Origin: Acidobacteriota bacterium
Lineage (GTDB): Bacteria > Acidobacteriota > Vicinamibacteria > Vicinamibacterales > UBA2999
Direction of reading: 5' to 3'
Assembly: GCA_022842985.1 (NCBI GenBank)
Contig: JALHON010000017.1
Span: 1 to 33,810 of the forward strand
DNA: 33,810 bases
The notes under the pieces: generated by a model
The model's input: only the letters and a program-made list of their open reading frames with translations
What the model was told of the DNA's origin: nothing
Database searches by the model: none
Part shown: positions 27,724 through 33,810 of the stretch, one piece after another
Position numbering within the stretch: the stretch's first letter is position 1
Layout of the letters: each line of letters opens with the position of its first letter
Position numbers and translations under genes: made by a program

Positions 27724-28503
27724 ATGGCTCAGCATGTCATCCAGGCTGGCGTTCTTGCGTCCGTGGTTCTTGTTCTTGCCGCCGGCTGTGGCAGCGGCAC
27801 GCCTACCGGTCCCACGGCCACGACGCCCCTGCCCTTGCTGCGCGAAACCGCGACGATGCGCGTGTACGCGGAGCCTGGCGACCAGGTCGATACCGACTGG
27901 CAGGAGAGCTACAACACCTGGGCGCTCGCACAACTCGGCCTGCAGCCGCCCCGGAAGGTGGAGTACCGGAAGTACGTGTCGCGCGACGCGATGGGCCGCT
28001 ACACCGGCAACTTCAACACCAACGGCTTCGCCGAGCCTGCCGACTGGCGATTCCACACCATCTGGCCGCGCGACAACCACGAGATCGTGCACGTCTATAC
28101 GGCGCTCTTCGGACGGCCATCGGACTTCTTCAATGAAGGCATCGCCGTCGCGTTCCAGACCGATCCCGCCGCCGGTGTGTTTACCGCGCGCTTCAACGGG
28201 CAGGACGTGCACGAGGCCTGCCGCGCGTCCCTGAGCGCCGGCCAGCTGCCGTTGCCGCTTGCCGGCTACGTCACCACGACGCCGTTTCGGAACATCCAGG
28301 ATCAGGTGCTGAGCTACCGCTACGCCGGATCGTTCGTGCGATTCCTCATCGAACAGCAGGGCCTGCCGGCCGTCGTCGAGTTCTTCAGGCAGGCCGGCGG
28401 CCGCGACGAGTCGCTGGCGGTCATCCGCACCCGCACCCAGAGCGTCTTCGGACGCAGCCTCGAAGACCTCGAGGCTGCCTGGCTGGCCATGCTGCGCCGC
28501 TGA
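27724..28503 (+). CDS. Lipoprotein metallopeptidase-like protein (MA clan)
   Basis: The 259-residue product has a lipoprotein signal with lipobox LAAGC (Cys23-24 region). The core has the gluzincin pattern: HEIVH (His119, Glu120, His123) and Glu138 in FFNEGIAVAF, 14 residues after the second His. That matches peptidase MA-like proteins, where the NEG glutamate is the third zinc ligand. A helical C-terminal part includes AGSFVRFLIEQQG. Substrate is unknown. ATG 27724 was chosen because it opens the signal; upstream codons in this frame are Arg-rich and lie over the 12-bp repeats. It follows the anti-sigma gene by 130 nt and may share its transcript. Confidence 0.82.
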   Translation: MAQHVIQAGVLASVVLVLAAGCGSGTPTGPTATTPLPLLRETATMRVYAEPGDQVDTDWQESYNTWALAQLGLQPPRKVEYRKYVSRDAMGRYTGNFNTNGFAEPADWRFHTIWPRDNHEIVHVYTALFGRPSDFFNEGIAVAFQTDPAAGVFTARFNGQDVHEACRASLSAGQLPLPLAGYVTTTPFRNIQDQVLSYRYAGSFVRFLIEQQGLPAVVEFFRQAGGRDESLAVIRTRTQSVFGRSLEDLEAAWLAMLRR

Positions 28504-28505
28504 CG

Positions 28506-30098
28506 CTACTTGATCGGCAGCTTCTCGCCCGGCAGCGCCGGCGTGTGCGCGGGCAGGCGCCGCGCCTTCGTCGCCTGTTCGAAGGCGTAGCCGAGGCCGA
28601 TGAGCTTTCCTTCCGTGAACGCGCGACCCACGAATGAGATCCCCACCGGCAGGCGATCGGTCGTGAAGCCGGCCGGCACGATGAGGTCCGGGAAGCCCGA
28701 GAGATTCGCGAGGTTCGAGCCGCTGGCGGCGCCACCGCCGGGCACATCCGGCGGGGCGTTGATGAACTCCGGCCGGCGCGACGAGGTGGGATAGACGATC
28801 GCGTCGAGCGTGTTCGCCGTGAACGCGCCATCGAGGATCGCCTGCACGAGCGGCAGCCCGAAGTCGTGCACCGAGGCGTAGCGGGGGTCGGTCATCGTGC
28901 CGCTGGCCAGTTCGCGCTTGAAGAGGTTCCAGCGCGGCGCGTTCGGTCCGGCGCCATCGGGACGTGTCGAGACGAGCTTGTCCGATCGCTCGCTCATCTC
29001 GGCCAGCGTCTTCGGGAAGCCGGGCTTGAGCGTGGCGAGGTACTGCTGGATCTGCACCGGAAACTCCGGATAGCGGACGGCGGTGTAGAACTCGCCCTTC
29101 GCGTCGAGCAGCCACTTCGGAAAGCGCACGTCAACGATCGTGGCGCCGGCGGCGCGCATGGCGGCGAGCGAGGCTTCGATGACCCAGTCCACTTCCTGGT
29201 CCTGGCCGAGGAAGTCGCGCGCCACACCGATCCGCGCGCCCTTGAGCGCGCCCGCGTTCAGGTACTTCGTGTAGTCGGTCTCGAACTTCCCTTCGCTCTT
29301 CTTCGTGGCCGCATCCGCCGGGTCCACGCCCGTCATCACGCCGAGCGCCACGGCGATGTCGCTCACGCTGCGCGCCATCGGGCCGCCGGTGTCGAAGCTG
29401 AGCGCCAGCGGGATGATGCCGTCGCGGCTCAGCAGACCGAGCGTGGGCTTGAGGCCGACGATGCCGTTCGACGTGGAGGGCCCGCGCACTGAACCGCCGG
29501 TGTCGGTGCCGAGGCCAAGCGTGGCGTAGGCGGCGGCGATCGAGGCGCCGGTGCCGCCGGACGACCCCGACGGCGTGCGCAGCGGATCGTGCGGGTTGCG
29601 CGTCTGCCCGCCGAGCGAGCTGAAGGCACCGCCCGAGGCGAACTCCGACAGATTCACCTTGGCGAGGATGATGGCGCCGGCATCGCGCAGCTTCTTCACG
29701 ACGAAGGCGTCGTCGGGCGGCACCGACCCTTCGAGCAGAATCGAGCCGCCGGTCGTGGGCAGGTCGAAGGTGTCGAAGTTGTCCTTGAGCACGACCGGAA
29801 TGCCGTGCAGCAGCGACCGCTTCCCCTTCGCCTTGCGCTCGGCATCGAGCGCGCGCGCCTGCTCGAGCGCCTTCGGGTTGCGCGTCAGCACCGCGTTCAG
29901 CAGCGGGCCCTTGTCGTCGTAGGCGTCGATGCGGGCCAGGCTCAACTGCACGAGCTTCTCACTCGTCACCGTGCCGGCGTCCATCGCCGCCGCGAGCTGC
30001 TGGATGGTGGCGGCGTCGAGATCCACCGTCTGGGCCGAGGCCCCGGCCGCGTGCAGTACCAGCACGAGTGAAAGCGTGCGTGCGAGTCGCATGATCAT
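28506..30098 (-). CDS. Secreted amidase (amidase signature family)
   Basis: The 530-residue product starts with a signal peptide (about residues 1-23, LHAAGASAQ), so it acts outside the cytoplasm, unlike the amidase at 19892-21289. The triad is Lys105 in GIPVVLKDNFD, cis-Ser179 in TPSGSSGGTGAS and the nucleophile Ser203 in TDTGGSVRGPS, with the expected 24-residue spacing. Relatives include peptide amidases and Glu-tRNA amidotransferase A-like enzymes; substrate is unknown. ATG 30098 is used, with AGGA 7 nt upstream; ATG 30092 is also possible. The stop faces the metallopeptidase stop, with 2 nt between them. Confidence 0.94.
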   Translation of the reverse strand: MIMRLARTLSLVLVLHAAGASAQTVDLDAATIQQLAAAMDAGTVTSEKLVQLSLARIDAYDDKGPLLNAVLTRNPKALEQARALDAERKAKGKRSLLHGIPVVLKDNFDTFDLPTTGGSILLEGSVPPDDAFVVKKLRDAGAIILAKVNLSEFASGGAFSSLGGQTRNPHDPLRTPSGSSGGTGASIAAAYATLGLGTDTGGSVRGPSTSNGIVGLKPTLGLLSRDGIIPLALSFDTGGPMARSVSDIAVALGVMTGVDPADAATKKSEGKFETDYTKYLNAGALKGARIGVARDFLGQDQEVDWVIEASLAAMRAAGATIVDVRFPKWLLDAKGEFYTAVRYPEFPVQIQQYLATLKPGFPKTLAEMSERSDKLVSTRPDGAGPNAPRWNLFKRELASGTMTDPRYASVHDFGLPLVQAILDGAFTANTLDAIVYPTSSRRPEFINAPPDVPGGGAASGSNLANLSGFPDLIVPAGFTTDRLPVGISFVGRAFTEGKLIGLGYAFEQATKARRLPAHTPALPGEKLPIK

Positions 30099-30113
30099 TG
30101 AGAATCCTGTGCC

Positions 30114-30219
30114 TGCCCCGAATCGCGGTCCCCGAGCCCCAGGGATCCGGGTCCCGTCCCTGGATTCCTAGTCCCTAGTCCCTAGGTCCCTGTTCCCTGT
30201 TCCCTGTTCCCTGTTCTCT
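30114..30219. repeat. C-rich heptamer array, units GTCCCTA and GTTCCCT
   Basis: The 120-nt gap between the SEC-C gene and the secreted amidase gene is mostly imperfect 7-bp units. Two GTCCCTA units lead into four or five GTTCCCT units, ending in TCTCTAG. The final CTAG supplies the TAG stop of the SEC-C gene (30220-30218). Both flanking genes are on the minus strand, so the transcript across the array is G-rich. Confidence 0.8.
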
Positions 30220-30460
30220 AGTGAAAGTGGCCGTGTTCCGGCGACCACACCTTGCCGGGCGCCGGTCCCGCCGAGGCCGACTCGCGGAACGACAGGACGC
30301 CGGCGGCAATCCCGCCGATGACGGCCGCCGCCACCACGACGAGCAGCACGTTGCTCGAGCGCGCGGCCGGGTTCTTGCCCTCGCAGCAGTTCTTGAACTT
30401 CTTGCCGCTGCCGCAGGCGCAGAGGTCGTTGCGTCCGACTTTCACGTGGGTCGCTGCCAT
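30218..30460 (-). CDS. SEC-C motif protein with one membrane helix
   Basis: The 80-residue protein begins with a SEC-C zinc-binding motif, VGRNDLCACGSGKKFKNCC, at about residues 8-26 (Cys14, Cys16, Cys25, Cys26). The same motif ends SecA and many small proteins. A single membrane helix at about 38-58 (VLLVVVAAAVIGGIAAGVL) follows, then a short tail ending VWSPEHGHFH, which is His-rich and may bind metal. The zinc motif would be cytoplasmic and the His tail periplasmic. The role is unknown; a link to the Sec machinery is only a possibility. ATG 30460 is preferred because the motif starts soon after it. Confidence 0.85.
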   Translation of the reverse strand: MAATHVKVGRNDLCACGSGKKFKNCCEGKNPAARSSNVLLVVVAAAVIGGIAAGVLSFRESASAGPAPGKVWSPEHGHFH

Positions 30461-30555
30461 GGGGTGCTCGCTTTCCGTCCGCCGGGCCCCGCGGCCGCGG
30501 GCAGACCCGCCGATCCTGTCGGGAACCGGGGCAGGAATCAAGGTCGATCCCGTCG

Positions 30556-30561
30556 TATGAT
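30556..30561 (+). promoter_or_regulatory. Possible -10 element (TATGAT) giving a leaderless methyltransferase mRNA
   Basis: TATGAT ends 8 nt before the ATG at 30570, which has no Shine-Dalgarno sequence. No -35 hexamer is evident. Confidence 0.4.
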
Positions 30562-30569
30562 TTCGGGCT

Positions 30570-31379
30570 ATGACCTTTGCCATTGCCCGTCATGCCGTGT
30601 CCGCTCTGGTTGTCGCCGCCCTGTCCGTTGCGCCCGTCGTCGCGCAGACCGCCACGCAGGCCAAGCCGTTCGAACCCACCGTGGGTCAGGCCGGCAAGGA
30701 CGTCGTGTGGGTGCCCACGCCGCAGCCGCTCGTCGAGAAGATGCTCGACATGGCGAAGATCGGCCCGCAGGACCTGCACTACGACCTGGGTTCGGGCGAC
30801 GGCCGCACCGTGATCACCGCGGCGAAGCGCGGCGCGCGGTCGTTCGGCATCGAATACAACCCCGACATGGTGGAGCTGTCGAAGCGCAACGCTGCCGCCG
30901 CCAAGGTGGCGGCCGACCGCGCCACCTTCGTGCAGGCCGACCTCTTCGAGACCGACTTCTCGAAGGCCAACGTGGTCACGCTGTTCCTGCTGCCGTCGAT
31001 CAACATGAAGCTGCGCGACAAGATCCTGGCGATGGCGCCCGGCACGCGCATCGTCGCCAACACCTTCACGATGGAAGACTGGCAGGCCGACCAGACCGAG
31101 ACGGTGAGCGGCGACTGCGTGAGCTGGTGCACGGCGCTCCTGTGGATCGTGCCGGCGAAGGTCGAGGGCACGTGGCAGCTCGGCTCGAACACGCTGACCC
31201 TCACGCAGAAGTTCCAGATGCTCGAAGGCACGCTCGGCGGCGCGGCCATCACCGACGCGAAGATGAACGGCGCCGAGATCGCCTTCACCGCCAACGGCCA
31301 GCGCTACACCGGCCGCGTGGACGGCACGTCGATGAAGGGCACGGGCCCCGGCGGCGCGTTCACCGCCACCAAGAAGTAG
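30570..31379 (+). CDS. SAM-dependent methyltransferase-like protein with a signal peptide
   Basis: The 269-residue product has a clear signal peptide (about residues 1-26, VAALSVAPVVAQ) and then a class I methyltransferase domain. The motif before the domain is VWVPTPQPLVEKML; SAM motif I is YDLGSGDGRTVI (from about residue 71), followed by SFGIEYNPDMVEL and FVQADLFETDF. After about residue 170 a small strand-rich domain (VEGTWQLGSNTLTLTQKFQM, GQRYTGRVDG) ends the protein. SAM is not expected outside the cytoplasm, so export of this fold is unusual; family members of this secreted type are annotated in several phyla without known function. The cupin gene follows after a REP-like element. Confidence 0.85.
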   Translation: MTFAIARHAVSALVVAALSVAPVVAQTATQAKPFEPTVGQAGKDVVWVPTPQPLVEKMLDMAKIGPQDLHYDLGSGDGRTVITAAKRGARSFGIEYNPDMVELSKRNAAAAKVAADRATFVQADLFETDFSKANVVTLFLLPSINMKLRDKILAMAPGTRIVANTFTMEDWQADQTETVSGDCVSWCTALLWIVPAKVEGTWQLGSNTLTLTQKFQMLEGTLGGAAITDAKMNGAEIAFTANGQRYTGRVDGTSMKGTGPGGAFTATKK

Positions 31380-31392
31380 CCGCGCTGCATAT

Positions 31393-31425
31393 TGGGGTCA
31401 GACCCCATTCGGGACGGGGCCAGAC
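31393..31425 (+). repeat. Single REP-like element, third copy
   Basis: TGGGG-N5-CCCCATTC-N10-CAGAC in the 65-nt gap between two + strand genes matches both copies at 22381-22479. The loop TCAGA equals that of the 22479-22447 copy. Unlike that pair, it has no inverted partner. Confidence 0.7.
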
Positions 31426-31444
31426 TTTTCGAACTCGAGGTTCT

Positions 31445-32164
31445 ATGCGCAGCATCGCGACACTCGTGGCGGCGTGCGGGCTTCTGATTTCCTCGTCGCC
31501 CGCGAGTGAGCGGCTGGCCGCGCAGGCCGGCGGCCAGTATCCGCATGCGTTCCCGCGCGCGGGGGTCACGCAGATCCTCGACAACGTCCGCGTCACGGTG
31601 TGGGAGGTCAACTGGCGGCACGGCGACAAGCAGCCCGTGCACCGCCACCTGTACGACATGGCCGGTGTGTATCTGCGCTATGGCCCGATCACGGTGACGG
31701 CGCTCGATGGCACCGAGAACAAGGGGGCCGAGTTCCCGGTGCCGCGGCCGTACTTCCAGCCGAAGGGCATCACGCACCGCGAGGAAGCGGTGACGCCCGG
31801 CGCGCCGGAGCGCCTGGCCATCATGGTGGACCTGAAGGAAGCGGCCACCGACATGATGTACATCGACGACCCGGAGCCGGCGGCCTACCCGCGCGAGGGC
31901 GCGAAGAACGTGCTCGAGAACCCGCGCGTCCGCATGTGGGACTACACGTGGACGGCGAACGGTCCGGCCGTGAAGCGGGTCTACCGCAACGACGTCGTGG
32001 AAGTCGTGGTCACGGGCGGCACGGTGAAGGTGACGGGCCCGGACGGCAAGGCCGAGACGCGCACGCTCGCGCCGAAACAGGCGCGCTACATCAATCGCGG
32101 CACCGTGCAGACCGAGCAGGGCGTGAGCGGCAGCCCGCGCGTCATCGCGATCGAGCTGAAGTAG
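31445..32164 (+). CDS. Secreted protein with two cupin-like domains
   Basis: The 239-residue product has a signal peptide (about residues 1-27) and two related halves. Half one (GVTQILDNVRVTVWEVNW, then PVHRHLYDMAGVYLRYGPITV) has His66 and His68 in a cupin-like HRH motif. Half two (GAKNVLENPRVRMWDYTW, then VKRVYRNDVVEVVVTGGTVKV) keeps the fold pattern but has lost the His residues, so it probably binds no metal. The arrangement fits an internal duplication. No catalytic role can be assigned. ATG 31445 begins the signal peptide and has GAGG 4 nt upstream. The stop faces the ATPase stop, 9 nt away. Confidence 0.78.
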   Translation: MRSIATLVAACGLLISSSPASERLAAQAGGQYPHAFPRAGVTQILDNVRVTVWEVNWRHGDKQPVHRHLYDMAGVYLRYGPITVTALDGTENKGAEFPVPRPYFQPKGITHREEAVTPGAPERLAIMVDLKEAATDMMYIDDPEPAAYPREGAKNVLENPRVRMWDYTWTANGPAVKRVYRNDVVEVVVTGGTVKVTGPDGKAETRTLAPKQARYINRGTVQTEQGVSGSPRVIAIELK

Positions 32165-32173
32165 CGCCGGCAT

Positions 32174-33325
32174 CTAGAACGTCTTCCGTGCGACCCACTC
32201 GCGGTAGAGCGAGTCGGTCACGACGTAGCTCGCGCCGTCCTTCATCACGACGTCCTGCTTCACGAGCGCGGTGAGCGCCGCCTGCACGCTCGACGCTCCC
32301 GACAGGCGATGCCGCGTGCGCACGTCGGCCGAGAGCATCTCGCGGCCGTCTTCGAGCACGATGGCGCGCAGCGCCGCCCGCTGCGCCAGCGTGAGCCGCT
32401 GCCACGACTCCTCGAACACCGTGTGCTGCTCGCCGAGCAGACGCGTCAGTGTCGCGTGCAGGTCGTCGAGTGTCGCCGTGCGCCGGCCGGCCTCGTGCAG
32501 GTCGTCCCACGCCTCGTGCGCCAGACGCTGCACGTCGTAGGGCACGTTCCCGGCCAGGTCGACGATCGCGGCGCCGAGGCCGGCTTCCGCCTTGATGCCG
32601 CTGGCCTTGAAGCGCGCCTCGAGCCAGTCGCCGAAGACGTCCGGATCGATCTTCTGCAGGCGCACGACCGGCCCGGCCTTGTAGAAGGGCCGTTTCGGGC
32701 TGATCATCCGCTCCATGAGCGACGGCTCCGAGCCGGCGAACACGTAGCCGACGGCGCGCTGATCCTGCACGGCGGCCCTCAGGGCCTGCTCGGCGGTGTC
32801 GCCGTCGAACGCGGTGAGCGCCTGGAACTCGTCGAGCGCGATGGCCAGCTTCTGCTTCCGCTCGGCGGCGATCCGCGCCGGCAGCGCGAAGACTTCGGCG
32901 GCGAGGCGCGCGGTGTCGCGGGCGGTGCGCACCGCGGGGAAGGCCAGGCTGAAACCGGGCTCACCGGTGGCGGCGGTGTCGAAGCGCACTTCGGGACGCA
33001 CGCCCGTCAGCAGCTCCGACGTCCAGCGGCGCAGCCGGCTCATCGGCGTGTCGGCGGCCACGAGCGCTCGCGCGTACGACTCGAGGAAGCCCACGTACGA
33101 ACTCGACGCCGCCACCGTCACTTCCACCGTGAGCACGTTCTCGCGGGCCAGGCCGCGCAGCACGTCGCGCACGAGCGAGCTCTTGCCGTAGCGGCGCGGC
33201 GAGATGAGGAACACCTTCTGACCCGAGGCGAGGTCGCGGCGCAGGCGGTCGCGCTCCTGCTCGCGGTCGGCGAACGCCGCCGAGGTGACGATCTCGCCGT
33301 AGACGAACGGGTTGGTGGCAGCCAT
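32174..33325 (-). CDS. AAA family ATPase with C-terminal winged helix (archaeal-type ATPase)
   Basis: The 383-residue protein belongs to the single-domain P-loop ATPases (ATPase_2/DUF234-like) that are common in archaea and scattered in bacteria. It begins NPFVYGEIV, then FADREQERDRL. Walker A is SPRRYGKSS (residues 42-50), Walker B is LAIALDEF (160-167), and a sensor-like segment is YVFAGSEPSLMERM. The C-terminal 80 residues (QRLTLAQRAALRAIVLEDGR onward) form a winged helix, so DNA binding is likely. The biological role is unknown. ATG 33325 is preferred because the family start NPF follows directly, and two tandem palindromes lie on and before it, suggesting autoregulation. Confidence 0.9.
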   Translation of the reverse strand: MAATNPFVYGEIVTSAAFADREQERDRLRRDLASGQKVFLISPRRYGKSSLVRDVLRGLARENVLTVEVTVAASSSYVGFLESYARALVAADTPMSRLRRWTSELLTGVRPEVRFDTAATGEPGFSLAFPAVRTARDTARLAAEVFALPARIAAERKQKLAIALDEFQALTAFDGDTAEQALRAAVQDQRAVGYVFAGSEPSLMERMISPKRPFYKAGPVVRLQKIDPDVFGDWLEARFKASGIKAEAGLGAAIVDLAGNVPYDVQRLAHEAWDDLHEAGRRTATLDDLHATLTRLLGEQHTVFEESWQRLTLAQRAALRAIVLEDGREMLSADVRTRHRLSGASSVQAALTALVKQDVVMKDGASYVVTDSLYREWVARKTF

Positions 33326-33343
33326 TACGTCAGTATACGTAAT
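33324..33343. promoter_or_regulatory. Palindromic operator 1, ATTACGT-N6-ACGTAAT, on the ATPase start codon
   Basis: Perfect 7-bp arms ATTACGT and ACGTAAT with a 6-nt centre. The first two bases are part of the ATPase ATG (33325-33323). AT-rich arms stand out against the GC-rich surroundings. Confidence 0.75.
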
Positions 33344-33344
33344 G

Positions 33345-33364
33345 ATTACGTGATTCGACGTAAC
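33345..33364. promoter_or_regulatory. Palindromic operator 2, ATTACGT-N6-ACGTAAC, tandem copy
   Basis: A second copy with one mismatch in the right arm begins exactly 21 bp after the first, two helical turns, so two dimers would bind on the same face of the DNA. Promoter elements of the ATPase gene must lie in or next to these sites. Confidence 0.72.
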
Positions 33365-33384
33365 GTGGCGCGGCGGCCGCCGGT

Positions 33385-33810
33385 TCAGCAGCGCGGCAGC
33401 GTCGTCCGCTCGACGCTCAGGCCGAAGGCGGGCCGCAGGTACGTGCCGACCACGTTGCCGGCAAAGCCGCACGGCAGCCACAGCCAGCCGTGCAGGCTGC
33501 CCGATGCGATGCCGCTGAAGTAGGCGCCGATATTGCAGCCGTAGGCGATGCGCGCGCCGTAGCCGAGCAGCAGGCCGCCGGCCACTGCCGCCGCGAGCGA
33601 GCGCGCGGGAATCGACCACACCGGGCGGAAGCGGCCGGCAAGGAGCGCCGCCAGCAGCGCCCCGAGCACGATGCCGCCGTCCATCACCGAGGTGACGTCG
33701 CCGAACACGCTGCCGTCGAGTGCCGCGAGCTGTCCAGGCGAGGACCAGTACGGCCACGTCTCCACCGGCACGCCGATGGCGCGCGCGACCTTCGCGCCCC
33801 AGAGCGCGAA
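33385..33810 (-). CDS. YeeE/YedE family transporter, C-terminal part (truncated by window edge)
   Basis: The last 141 residues are visible, and the frame stays open to the window end. They contain the C-terminal half-signature of the YeeE/YedE (TsuA-like) family: GYGARIAYGCNIGAYFSGIA, then SGSLHGWLWLPCGFAGNVVG and LRPAFGLSVE. The conserved Cys of GCNIGA is the one thought to pass thiosulfate along the pore in studied members. A sulfur-compound uptake role is likely. It lies upstream of the ATPase on the same strand with a 59-nt gap that holds the two operators. Confidence 0.88.
   Translation of the reverse strand, partial: FALWGAKVARAIGVPVETWPYWSSPGQLAALDGSVFGDVTSVMDGGIVLGALLAALLAGRFRPVWSIPARSLAAAVAGGLLLGYGARIAYGCNIGAYFSGIASGSLHGWLWLPCGFAGNVVGTYLRPAFGLSVERTTLPRC

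Noticed and set aside
30114-30219. Heptamer arrays as CRISPR arrays or origin iterons
   Set aside because: Units are 7 bp with no spacers, and there is no cas, dnaA or rep gene nearby.
33424-33810. A complete YeeE/YedE gene starting at GTG 33771
   Set aside because: The frame stays open to the window end with matching hydrophobic residues, so the start lies outside and only the C-terminal part is seen.

Overview
The window looks like chromosomal DNA of a high-GC Gram-negative bacterium, most probably an acidobacterium of the Vicinamibacteria type. This rests on a PadR plus orphan MacB-like permease pair of the acidobacterial ADOP kind, an alternative complex III (ACIII) operon joined to a caa3 oxidase, many secreted proteins and lipoproteins, and very GC-rich third codon positions. 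There is no rRNA, so the taxonomy is inference. I see no tRNA, CRISPR array, prophage or transposase gene.

Region 1 (1-10350, + strand) is one tightly packed respiratory operon. It holds the C-terminal half of ActB, then ActC, ActD, ActE, ActF, a small one-helix protein, a Sco1-type copper chaperone, and cytochrome oxidase subunits II (with a fused cytochrome c domain), I, III and IV. Together they would oxidise menaquinol, pass electrons through heme c and CuA, and reduce oxygen, probably as an ACIII-caa3 supercomplex. Subunit I carries the YS motif of A2-type oxidases in place of the helix VI glutamate.

Region 2 (10360-14805, +) holds a DUF2071 protein, a lipoprotein penicillin-acylase-family hydrolase, an unrecognised secreted protein and a methyltransferase coupled to it. 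Region 3 (14838-19210, -) is a run of PadR regulator, ADOP permease, DUF456 membrane protein and a zinc-ribbon membrane protein. Region 4 (19326-26134) mixes an outer-membrane barrel, an amidase, an SMP-30-like propeller, a coiled-coil barrel protein with a KAEEAR repeat, an M28 peptidase and a frameshifted three-repeat propeller-like protein. Region 5 (26224-28503, +) is an ECF sigma factor, its zinc anti-sigma factor and a lipoprotein metallopeptidase. Region 6 (28506-33810) has a secreted amidase, a SEC-C membrane protein, a methyltransferase with a signal peptide, a secreted bicupin, an AAA ATPase with a winged helix, and the end of a YeeE/YedE transporter.

The least expected signals are non-coding. 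Two tandem 20-bp palindromes sit on the start codon of the AAA ATPase. Three copies of a 33-nt REP-like element occur, two of them as an inverted pair. Four arrays of a C-rich heptamer begin at or close to stop codons, one of them converting into shared stop codons of convergent genes. Several genes have a TATGAT-like hexamer only 6-8 nt before the start codon, which suggests leaderless transcription.
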